Positions 54,252 through 61,736 of a DNA stretch of 64,000 nt are shown piece by piece. The notes under the pieces are model-generated. The model saw only the letters and a list, made by a program, of their open reading frames with translations. It made no database searches and had not been told where the DNA came from. Each line of letters starts with the position of its first letter. The first letter of the stretch is position 1. Origin of the DNA: Burkholderia sp052045245 (GTDB lineage: Bacteria; Pseudomonadota; Gammaproteobacteria; Burkholderiales; Burkholderiaceae); the NCBI RefSeq assembly GCF_052045245.1, contig NZ_JBQEON010000031.1, positions 26,715-90,714 of the forward strand. Reading direction: 5' to 3'. Made by a program: the position numbers and the translations under genes.

Positions 54252-55630
54252 TGGCCGACAACAAGGAAGTCTCCACGACAGGTCTCACCGGCTGGATCGA
54301 CCAGCGCTTCCCGCTCACGTCCACCTGGAAGAAGCACGTTTCCGAGTACTACGCGCCGAAGAACTTCAATTTCTGGTACTTCTTCGGCTCCCTCGCGCTG
54401 CTGGTGCTCGTCAACCAGATCGTCACGGGCATCTTCCTGACGATGAACTACAAGCCCGACTCGACGCTCGCGTTCGCGTCGGTCGAGTACATCATGCGCG
54501 AGGTGCCATGGGGCTGGCTGATCCGCTACCTGCACTCCACCGGTGCCTCGATGTTCTTCGTCGTCGTCTACCTGCACATGTTCCGCGGGTTGATGTACGG
54601 GTCGTACCGCAAGCCGCGCGAGCTCGTGTGGATCTTCGGTTGTGCGATCTTCCTGTGCCTGATGGCCGAGGCGTTCTTCGGCTACCTGCTGCCGTGGGGC
54701 CAGATGTCGTTCTGGGGCGCCCAGGTGATCGTGAACCTGTTCTCGGCGATTCCGTTCGTCGGTCCGGACCTGTCGTTGTGGATCCGCGGCGACTACGTCG
54801 TGTCCGACGTCACGCTGAACCGCTTCTTCGCGTTCCACGTGATCGCGATTCCGCTTGTGCTGGTCGGCCTCGTGATCGCGCACCTCGTCGCGCTGCACGA
54901 AGTGGGGTCAAATAACCCGGACGGCATCGAGATCAAGGCGAAGAAGGACGCGAACGGCATTCCGCTCGACGGCATCCCGTTCCATCCGTACTACTCGGTG
55001 CACGATTTCTTCGGCGTCTGCGTGTTCCTGATGGTGTTCGCGCTGATCGTGTTTTTCGCGCCGGAGATGGGCGGCTACTTCCTCGAGTCGAACAACTTCG
55101 TGCCGGCGAACCCGCTGCAGACGCCGCCGGAGATCGCGCCGGTCTGGTACTTCACCGCGTTCTACGCGATGCTGCGCGCGACCACCGACCCGTTCAAGAT
55201 CGTGCTGATGATCGTGATCGCGCTGCTCGGCGTGCTCGCGCTGATCCGGGCGCGCGGCAAGTGGAAGGTCGGCCTGCCGGTACTGGCCGCGGCGATCGTC
55301 GTGTTCATGTTCCTGACGCAATCGAAGTTCTGGGGTGTCGTGGTCATGGGGTCGGCGGTGATCACGCTGTTCTTCCTGCCGTGGCTCGACCGCAGCCCGG
55401 TGAAGTCGATCCGCTACCGGCCGCTGTTCCACAAGGTGTTCCTCGGGATCTTCGTCGCGGCGTTCCTGACCTTGGCGTTCCTCGGCACACGGCCGCCATC
55501 GCCGGCCGCGACGCTGATCGCGCAGTGTTGCGCGCTGATCTACTTCGCGTTCTTCCTCGGCATGCCCGTCTGGACGCCGCTTGGCACGTTCAAGCAGCCG
55601 CCGGAGCGGGTGCGCTTCAAGCCCCATTAA
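54251..55630 (+). CDS. petB: Cytochrome b of the bc1 complex
   Basis: 459 residues, about eight to nine transmembrane helices, the full-length b form. Heme-binding histidines are in RYLHSTGASMFF, VVYLHMFRG, FFAFHVIAIP and IAHLVALHEVG; the Qo-site motif reads PPEIAPVWYF. It oxidises ubiquinol and recycles electrons in the Q cycle. Overlaps petA and is followed 21 bp later by petC. Confidence 0.97.
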   Translation: MADNKEVSTTGLTGWIDQRFPLTSTWKKHVSEYYAPKNFNFWYFFGSLALLVLVNQIVTGIFLTMNYKPDSTLAFASVEYIMREVPWGWLIRYLHSTGASMFFVVVYLHMFRGLMYGSYRKPRELVWIFGCAIFLCLMAEAFFGYLLPWGQMSFWGAQVIVNLFSAIPFVGPDLSLWIRGDYVVSDVTLNRFFAFHVIAIPLVLVGLVIAHLVALHEVGSNNPDGIEIKAKKDANGIPLDGIPFHPYYSVHDFFGVCVFLMVFALIVFFAPEMGGYFLESNNFVPANPLQTPPEIAPVWYFTAFYAMLRATTDPFKIVLMIVIALLGVLALIRARGKWKVGLPVLAAAIVVFMFLTQSKFWGVVVMGSAVITLFFLPWLDRSPVKSIRYRPLFHKVFLGIFVAAFLTLAFLGTRPPSPAATLIAQCCALIYFAFFLGMPVWTPLGTFKQPPERVRFKPH

Positions 55631-55651
55631 CGTGAGCGAGGAGAGAACGAC

Positions 55652-56410
55652 ATGAAGAAACTGCTTTCGATGCTCGCGCTGATCGGGGCGACGGCCGTGG
55701 CGCTGCTGGCGGCGCCGGCCGTGCGCGCGGAAGGTAATTTTCCGCTCGACCGGGCGCCCGATAACACGGAAAATCTCGTTTCGCTTCAGCACGGCGCGCA
55801 ATTGTTTGTAAACTATTGCCTGAACTGCCACAGCGCGAACCTGATGCGCTACAACCGTCTGACGGATCTGGGCATATCCCAGAAGGAGATCGAAAAGAAT
55901 CTCCTGTTCACGACCGACAAGGTCGGCAACACGATGTCCGTCGCGATGCGGCCCGAAGACGCGAAGAACTGGCTCGGCACGACGCCGCCCGACCTGTCGG
56001 TCGAGGAGCGGGCGCGCGGCCGCGACTGGCTGTACACGTATCTGCGGAGTTTCTACCGCGACGATACGCGGCCGACCGGCTGGAACAACGCGGTGTTCGA
56101 GAACGTCGGCATGCCCCATGTATTGTGGCAACTGCAGGGGCAGCGCACCGCCAAATTCGAAGACCAGACGGACGAGGAGACGGGCGAGAAGACCCACGTG
56201 CTCGTCGGCTTCCAGCAGGTCACGCCGGGGACGTTGTCGCCGCCGGATTATGATGCTGCGGTAGCCGACCTGGTGGCCTATATGACATGGATGTCCGAGC
56301 CGGCCCAGCAGACCCGCAAACGCCTCGGCGTGTGGGTGCTGATCTTTCTCGGTGTCCTGACTTTCCTGGCCTGGCGGCTCAATGCCGCGTACTGGAAAGA
56401 TATCAAGTAA
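55652..56410 (+). CDS. petC: Cytochrome c1
   Basis: 252 residues with signal peptide (cut near VRAEG). The heme c site is CLNCH and the axial methionine probably lies in TMSVAMRPEDAKNW. A C-terminal helix (RLGVWVLIFLGVLTFLAWRL) anchors it. It hands electrons from the Rieske protein to soluble cytochrome c. Last pet gene, followed by a terminator-like hairpin before sspA. Confidence 0.97.
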   Translation: MKKLLSMLALIGATAVALLAAPAVRAEGNFPLDRAPDNTENLVSLQHGAQLFVNYCLNCHSANLMRYNRLTDLGISQKEIEKNLLFTTDKVGNTMSVAMRPEDAKNWLGTTPPDLSVEERARGRDWLYTYLRSFYRDDTRPTGWNNAVFENVGMPHVLWQLQGQRTAKFEDQTDEETGEKTHVLVGFQQVTPGTLSPPDYDAAVADLVAYMTWMSEPAQQTRKRLGVWVLIFLGVLTFLAWRLNAAYWKDIK

Positions 56411-56427
56411 ACACGCCTGACGGCGTG

Positions 56428-56489
56428 GGGCCGGTGCAAGGCGGAACCCGTGAAAGGGGTTGCGCCGCGTTCCGGCCCTCGGCTTTTTT
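56428..56489 (+). terminator. Terminator between petC and sspA
   Basis: GGGCCGG pairs with CCGGCCC (56428-56434 with 56472-56478), with an inner AACCC/GGGTT helix, followed by CTCGGC and six T (56484-56489). Confidence 0.65.
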
Positions 56490-56503
56490 GAGGAAACGCA
56501 AAT

Positions 56504-57115
56504 ATGATGGTTCTGTATTCCGGCACAACTTGCCCGTTCTCCCAGCGTTGCCGGCTGGTGCTGTTCGAGAAGGGCATGGATTTCGAGATCCGTGACGTCG
56601 ACCTGTTCAACAAGCCGGAAGACATCTCGGTGATGAACCCGTACGGTCAGGTGCCGATTCTGGTCGAGCGCGACCTGATCCTGTACGAATCGAACATCAT
56701 CAACGAATACATCGACGAGCGCTTCCCGCACCCGCAACTGATGCCGGCCGACCCGGTGCAGCGCGCCCGTGCACGCCTGTTCCTGCTCAACTTCGAGAAG
56801 GAGCTGTTCGTTCACGTCAGCACGCTCGAGAACGAGAAGGGCAAGGCAGCGGAGAAGAACCACGAGAAGGCACGCCTCGCGATCCGCGATCGCCTGACGC
56901 AGCTCGCGCCGATCTTCGTGAAGAACAAGTACATGCTCGGCGAAGAATTCTCGATGCTCGACGTCGCGATCGCGCCGCTGCTGTGGCGTCTGGATCACTA
57001 CGGCATCGAGCTGTCGAAGAATGCTGCGCCGCTGATGAAGTATGCCGAGCGGATCTTCAGCCGTCCGGCGTATATCGAAGCACTGACGCCGTCCGAAAAG
57101 GTCATGCGTCGTTGA
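56504..57115 (+). CDS. sspA: Stringent starvation protein A (GST fold)
   Basis: 203 residues. VLYSGTTCPFSQRCRLVLFEKGMDFE is the thioredoxin-like start, NPYGQVPILVERD and LYESNIINEYIDERFPHP follow, and then the all-alpha GST domain. SspA binds RNA polymerase and acts in stationary phase and acid survival in other bacteria. Position after petC and before sspB is common in betaproteobacteria. Confidence 0.95.
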   Translation: MMVLYSGTTCPFSQRCRLVLFEKGMDFEIRDVDLFNKPEDISVMNPYGQVPILVERDLILYESNIINEYIDERFPHPQLMPADPVQRARARLFLLNFEKELFVHVSTLENEKGKAAEKNHEKARLAIRDRLTQLAPIFVKNKYMLGEEFSMLDVAIAPLLWRLDHYGIELSKNAAPLMKYAERIFSRPAYIEALTPSEKVMRR

Positions 57116-57186
57116 TGGTGCAATGAGTGCATGACGGAGCGGGCGGCGCGGCGTGCCGCGTGCCTGCTCCGGGTTCGAGGATTGTG

Positions 57187-57708
57187 ATGCAAGAGATTTC
57201 AACGAAGCCTTATCTGCTGCGCGCGCTGTACGAGTGGTGCACCGATAACGGTTACACGCCGCATATCGCGGTGAGGGTCGACAACTCGACGCGGGTGCCG
57301 CGTCAGTTCGTGCGTGACGGCGAGATCGTGCTCAACATCAGCTTCGAGGCGACGAGCCAGCTGCAGATGGGTAACGAGTGGATCGAGTTCACCGCCCGGT
57401 TCTCCGGGAAGGCGCACAAGATCGAGATTCCGGTGGCCAACGTGCTTGCGATTTATGCACGGGAAAACGGGCAGGGGATGGCGTTCCAGGTCGATGCTGT
57501 CGCGGGTGAGGGCGCGGATTCGGGTGCGTTCGAAGACGATGCCGTGCAGGCCGACGATGCGCAGCGCGACGAGTCGCCTGTCGTGCTGGCGCCGGTTGCC
57601 GACCATGGTGCGAATGAAGAACCGTCCGAAGGTGCCGACGAACCGCCGAAAACCGACGGCGATGGCTCGAAAGGCGGCAGCAGACCTCGCCTCAAGATCG
57701 TGAAATGA
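57187..57708 (+). CDS. sspB: ClpXP adaptor SspB
   Basis: 173 residues. The substrate-binding domain (residues 1-115) has KPYLLRALYEWCTDNGYTPHI, VLNISFEATSQLQMGNEWIEF and VLAIYARENGQGMAF. A long flexible acidic linker ends in the ClpX-binding tail RPRLKIVK. It delivers ssrA-tagged proteins to ClpXP. Follows sspA by 71 bp. Confidence 0.96.
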   Translation: MQEISTKPYLLRALYEWCTDNGYTPHIAVRVDNSTRVPRQFVRDGEIVLNISFEATSQLQMGNEWIEFTARFSGKAHKIEIPVANVLAIYARENGQGMAFQVDAVAGEGADSGAFEDDAVQADDAQRDESPVVLAPVADHGANEEPSEGADEPPKTDGDGSKGGSRPRLKIVK

Positions 57709-57710
57709 GG

Positions 57711-57716
57711 TAGAAT
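57711..57716 (+). promoter_or_regulatory. Likely -10 element for tRNA-Thr
   Basis: TAGAAT lies 11 bases before the tRNA, just after the sspB stop codon. No clear -35 box is seen within the sspB end. Confidence 0.4.
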
Positions 57717-57727
57717 CTCGCGCTTAC

Positions 57728-57803
<76 letters not shown>

Positions 57804-57810
57804 AATACAG

Positions 57811-57845
57811 CAAAGGGGTTACGCGATGTTTGCGTAGCCCCTTTG
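57811..57845 (+). terminator. Terminator after tRNA-Thr
   Basis: AAAGGGGTTACGC pairs with GCGTAGCCCCTTT with one wobble and a short loop, followed by GTGTTTT. Confidence 0.7.
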
Positions 57846-57879
57846 TGTTTTCAACGCGCCTTCCGCGTGCTCGGCGTGA

Positions 57880-59811
57880 TCAACCGACCAGTGTCGAGCG
57901 CAGCGCGATCGGCTTCGGCGTCGTCTGGTGCAGGTCGAAAATCACCACTTCGTTATAGCCGCGGCGTAACCACGGCGCAGGGCAGAACAGCCGGAACTGC
58001 GGCCCGACGTTCCAGTACCGGCCGAGGTTGTGCCCGTTGACCCATACGACGCCCTTGATCCAGTCGCGCATGTCCAGAAACGTGTCGCCGGCGGCATCGA
58101 GCATCAGCGTCGCCTTGTAGAACAGCCCGGGCCGCAGCGGATCCGTGCAGCGCGGCTGCAGGCCCGCGATGTACGCCGCGTCCATCGGCAGCGCATACGT
58201 GTCCCATCCTTGCAGCGGTTGCTCACCGAGCCGAACGGTCGCCGTGATGCCCTTCCGGTCGATCAGATCGTCACCGTAATTGACCCGGCCCATGCCTTCG
58301 ACGAGCAGTTCGAGCGTCGTTCCGCCATCCGGCAGCGCGATGTCGTCGCCGTCTCGCACGACACCCAGCCCGTCGGCAAGATAGTGCGGCATCGTCGGTC
58401 GCGCGATGGCTCCCGCATACGAACCGTCCACAAAGACGGTTGCATAGTCGTGCACGCCGCGCGCGGCCAGCGTGCCGCCCGACCGCGCCAGCTCGCCGTG
58501 GCGGTAGAGCACGAAGCCGGACGCTTGACCGTGTGCCTCCATCGGCCGCGGCGCAGCGGCGCTCGCAATCGCGGGCGGCAGGTTGTCCCACAGCGACGCA
58601 TACAGATACGGGTTCAGCGCATGGTCGCCGTCGAGGTCGAGCGTCGGCGGTGCAGCCGGCACCGGCGGCAACGGGTCGGGCAGGTGCGCCTGGATCAGTT
58701 CGCGGTAGCGCGCGAAATTCTCCGTTGCCCGGCCTTGCTCGTCGATCGGCGCGAAGTAGTCGTAGCTGGTGATGTCCGGCTGGTATTCGCCCGTCTCGCG
58801 GTCCAGATTCGCACCGGCCATGAAGCCGAAGCTGGTGCCGCCGTGGATCACGTAGAGGCTGAACGAGAGACCGTACTTCATGAAGTCGGCCAGTTCGCGT
58901 GAAATGTCGGCGTCGGTGCCCTGGAATTTCCGGTCGCCCCAATGCGTGAAGAAGCCCGGGTAGACTTCACCGCCCATGACGGTGGCGCCCGGAAACTGTT
59001 CGCGGATCGTGGCGATGTCGTGTGCCTTCGGTCCGCTCAGGCCGATCACGCAACCGTCGAGTGCCGTGCGGTTTTCCTGGAGTTGCGCGACGCCGTCGTC
59101 GGTGAAAAAGGGCCCGGCGATGCCGCAGCCGACCCATGCGCGGCGAATCTCGTCGAGATACGCGACGTCGTTGCCGTAACTCGCGTACTCGTTCTCGATC
59201 TGAAGCAGCAGGATCGGCCCGCCGTTCGCCGACATCAGCGGGCGTACGCGCACCGCCAGCTCGGCGATGTACTTGCTCGCCGCGGCCATGAAGCGCGGGT
59301 CGCGGTGCGAGCCGACGCGCAGCTGGATGTCGTCGTGCGCGAGCAGGTGCGCCGGGATTCCGCCCAGGTCCCACTCGCCGCAGATGTACGGGCCGGGGCG
59401 CAGCAGCACCCACATACCTTCGCTCTGGCAGAGCGCGATAAACGCCTCGACATCACGTTCGCCGGTTTCGAAGTCGAACGTGCCGTCGGCCGTCTCGTGA
59501 AAATTCCACATGACGTACACCGCGATGGTGTTCATGCCCATCGCCTTCGCCATCTGGATCCGATGCCGCCAGTATTCGCGCGGGATCCGCGCCGGGTGCA
59601 TTTCACCGCTGCGAATCTGGAACGGTTTGCCGTCGAGCAGAAACGTGATGCCGTCATCACCGAACGTCAGCGTGTGGTGGCTGCCATCGTTCGGCGTCGG
59701 TCCGGCAAGAATCCGTCGTGGTTCAAACTTCATGGTCGCCTTGTCACGGCCGCATGCCCCGAGCAGCGGCATCAGCGCCGCTGCCATCAAAAAATTCCGT
59801 CTGTTCAACAC
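57880..59811 (-). CDS. Glycoside hydrolase family 35 beta-galactosidase, lipoprotein
   Basis: 643 residues. The signal is unusual in having both twin arginines (NRRNFLM) and a lipobox (LGAC, Cys20), so it may be a Tat-exported lipoprotein. The GH35 barrel starts with GKPFQIRSGEMHPARIPREYW. The acid/base is Glu208 (IENEY) and the likely nucleophile Glu282 (GGEVYPGFFTHWG). A C-terminal jelly-roll region ends with YNEVVIFDL. It probably removes terminal beta-galactose outside the cytoplasm; the natural substrate is unknown. It is transcribed alone, opposite to its neighbours, and follows the tRNA. Confidence 0.92.
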   Translation of the reverse strand: MLNRRNFLMAAALMPLLGACGRDKATMKFEPRRILAGPTPNDGSHHTLTFGDDGITFLLDGKPFQIRSGEMHPARIPREYWRHRIQMAKAMGMNTIAVYVMWNFHETADGTFDFETGERDVEAFIALCQSEGMWVLLRPGPYICGEWDLGGIPAHLLAHDDIQLRVGSHRDPRFMAAASKYIAELAVRVRPLMSANGGPILLLQIENEYASYGNDVAYLDEIRRAWVGCGIAGPFFTDDGVAQLQENRTALDGCVIGLSGPKAHDIATIREQFPGATVMGGEVYPGFFTHWGDRKFQGTDADISRELADFMKYGLSFSLYVIHGGTSFGFMAGANLDRETGEYQPDITSYDYFAPIDEQGRATENFARYRELIQAHLPDPLPPVPAAPPTLDLDGDHALNPYLYASLWDNLPPAIASAAAPRPMEAHGQASGFVLYRHGELARSGGTLAARGVHDYATVFVDGSYAGAIARPTMPHYLADGLGVVRDGDDIALPDGGTTLELLVEGMGRVNYGDDLIDRKGITATVRLGEQPLQGWDTYALPMDAAYIAGLQPRCTDPLRPGLFYKATLMLDAAGDTFLDMRDWIKGVVWVNGHNLGRYWNVGPQFRLFCPAPWLRRGYNEVVIFDLHQTTPKPIALRSTLVG

Positions 59812-59838
59812 TTATAGTCCGCTTATTGTTTTTCTGGT

Positions 59839-59856
59839 CGAACCGGCCCTGGTTCG
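59839..59856 (-). promoter_or_regulatory. Inverted repeat (candidate operator) upstream of the GH35 gene
   Basis: CGAACC-N6-GGTTCG is a perfect 6-6-6 inverted repeat 28 bp before the start codon. Its place suits a repressor site. No regulator gene lies nearby. Confidence 0.4.
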
Positions 59857-60277
59857 CCTTTCAATTTCGAAACATTATCTTACGAACCTGCTTTTGAGGT
59901 CGGATCGCGGACGAAGGGGCGTCGGCGGGTTTTCAACGCCGGCGGGTGCGTTGGCCGACAACGCCGGGAAGAACGGCGGAAAGGGAACGCGCACCCCGTG
60001 CGCTGCGCCGTGCAATCCGCGCATGCAGCACGACGTTGTCCCCCGTTTCCCTGTCACGCCCGCGTCACGCGGCGCCCCTAAGGTTGCACGTTCCCGCCGC
60101 GGCGACATCGTCGCGACCGGGCATGCGTAACCCGCCCGCGACGCCGTGCCCGCGTCGCGCAGCGGTCAACCGGGATCTCGCTCCCGACAGCGCATCGACG
60201 ATGCATCGCACCATTCCATTCGAAAACACGATCGACGCCGATTGAGCTGGATCGCGGACGATCAGGAGACAAGGACC
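59857..60277. other. Intergenic region between the GH35 gene and the small hypothetical
   Basis: About 420 bp. The part next to the GH35 gene is A/T-rich and probably holds its promoter. The remainder is GC-rich with short direct and inverted repeats but no frame with convincing protein character, RNA gene or mobile-element ends. Confidence 0.4.
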
Positions 60278-60481
60278 ATGTTGAGTCCGCACGAATTTTC
60301 GATGTTGTTGCGCATTGCTCGCGCACCGGACAGCGTCGACCTGGCGAACCCGGCGTTCGCCGTGCTCGTCGAGAAGCGGCTGGTCGACGATACGCAGGGT
60401 CGCGTGAATGCGGTGGCCGCACGTCCGGCGCTGACGCCGATCGGCCAGATGCTGCTGGCGCGCTTCGACGAAGCGGCCTGA
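60278..60481 (+). CDS. Small hypothetical protein, 67 residues
   Basis: From MLSPHEFSMLLRIARAPD at 60278, with GGAG and AAGG upstream. The pattern (helix, LANPAFAVLVEKRLVDD, then ALTPIGQMLLARFDEAA) resembles a small winged-helix-like or MarR-type fragment: two helices followed by a 'TPIGQMLL' helix often seen near the end of such domains. This is shape only; I assign no function. No signal peptide or membrane segment. It faces the convergent binding-protein gene. Confidence 0.6.
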   Translation: MLSPHEFSMLLRIARAPDSVDLANPAFAVLVEKRLVDDTQGRVNAVAARPALTPIGQMLLARFDEAA

Positions 60482-60569
60482 GCGAAGCGGAAAGCGAAGC
60501 GAGCGGGAGAGGCGCGTCACGCCTTCGCCGCAGCGAAGGGCGTGACACAATGAAAGCGCGGCGAACCGC

Positions 60570-61370
60570 TTACTGCGCGACCGGCACCGTCACGTCGCTG
60601 CCGAACCAGTGCATCGAGATCTTCTTCAACGTGCCTTCCTTGCGCAGCGAATCCAGCGCATCGTTGATCGCCTTCTCGAACTTCGGATTGCCCTTGCGGA
60701 ACGGGATCGCCATCTCCTGCTTGCCGCCGTTCAGCACCGCGCCCGCGCGCAGCGGCAGGTTCGACGTCTTGATCATGTACGGCAGCATCAGGCGGTCGTC
60801 GAGCGTCGCCTCGATCCGGCCGGCGGCGAGGTCGCGCAGCTTTTCCGGCGCGCCCGGATACGTCTGCACCTCGATGCCCGGCACGGTGCGCGCCATTTGA
60901 TCGTAGTTGGTGCCGAGCGTCACGCCGAGCTTCTTGCCCTTGAAATCGTCGAGCGACTTGAAGTTGCGCGTGTCGTCCTTGCGCTGGATCAACTGCGCGG
61001 CCGAGTACGTGTACGGCTCGCTGAAGTCGAGCACTTCCTTGCGCTGCGGCGTGATCGTGACCTGGTTGACGATCACGTCGAACTTGCCGGCCTGCAGGCC
61101 GGCGATGATGCCGCTCCATTCGGTCGGGATGAACTGCGTCTTCACGCCGAGCTTGCCGGCGACCGCGTTCGCGACATCGACGTCGAAGCCTTCGAGCTGA
61201 CCCGACGTGCCGCGCGAGTTGAACGGCGGATACGTGCCTTCGAGGCCGACGCGCAGCACACCCGCCTTCTTCACCGAGTCGAGCAGATCGTCCGCGTGCG
61301 CGGCGACGGCCGTGAAACCGAGGGCCGACGCCAGCAGCAGGCCCGACAGCAGGAACTTCGAACGTTTCAT
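60570..61370 (-). CDS. Amino-acid (cystine-type) ABC transporter substrate-binding protein
   Basis: 266 residues from MKRSKFLLSG, with GGAG upstream. The signal peptide ends near AAHADD. GTYPPFNSRGTSGQLEGFDVD, TEWSGIIAGLQAGKFDVIVNQVTIT and GTNYDQ closely follow the FliY/TcyJ cystine-binding family (family 3 binding proteins). It would bind cystine or a similar polar amino acid in the periplasm. No permease or ATPase gene is adjacent on this side within the window, so its partners must be elsewhere or it works with a shared transporter. Confidence 0.88.
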   Translation of the reverse strand: MKRSKFLLSGLLLASALGFTAVAAHADDLLDSVKKAGVLRVGLEGTYPPFNSRGTSGQLEGFDVDVANAVAGKLGVKTQFIPTEWSGIIAGLQAGKFDVIVNQVTITPQRKEVLDFSEPYTYSAAQLIQRKDDTRNFKSLDDFKGKKLGVTLGTNYDQMARTVPGIEVQTYPGAPEKLRDLAAGRIEATLDDRLMLPYMIKTSNLPLRAGAVLNGGKQEMAIPFRKGNPKFEKAINDALDSLRKEGTLKKISMHWFGSDVTVPVAQ

Positions 61371-61736
61371 CGCAGATCTCCAGATTTCAGTGTGGTAATC
61401 GAGCGCCGGGCATCGATCGTGCCCGGGCCGGGCCGGGCCGGAATACGGGCACGTAGACACTACTCGCAACCGGTCCGTGCCGGAAGTCGAATTGGCCCTG
61501 ATTGCAATCGATTTCGGTGCGCGGCGGGTGGGCTGCATAGCGTGGCGACGTGGCTCGTCAGTGCCGAACAGGTGTTCGAACCGTTTGTCCGGGCCGTTCC
61601 GAATACGCCTAAAAATACGCTCTTTTAAATCAGGTCATTTTCTCGATTCGCGTCGTAATTTGTCTGTAAAATCGCGCGAGCGAAATCGCACAGCGCGCCA
61701 TCCGAGGGCGCGTCAAAAGAAGAAAAGGCCGTTGCC
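61371..61736. other. Intergenic region between the binding-protein gene and vgrG
   Basis: 366 bp. A hairpin (CGTGCCCG at 61419-61426 with CGGGCACG at 61446-61453) carrying three GGGCC units lies in the presumed leader of the minus-strand gene. The right half is A/T-rich (61600-61675) with a TAAAAT at 61667-61672 that may be the vgrG -10 box; no -35 is obvious. Confidence 0.4.
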
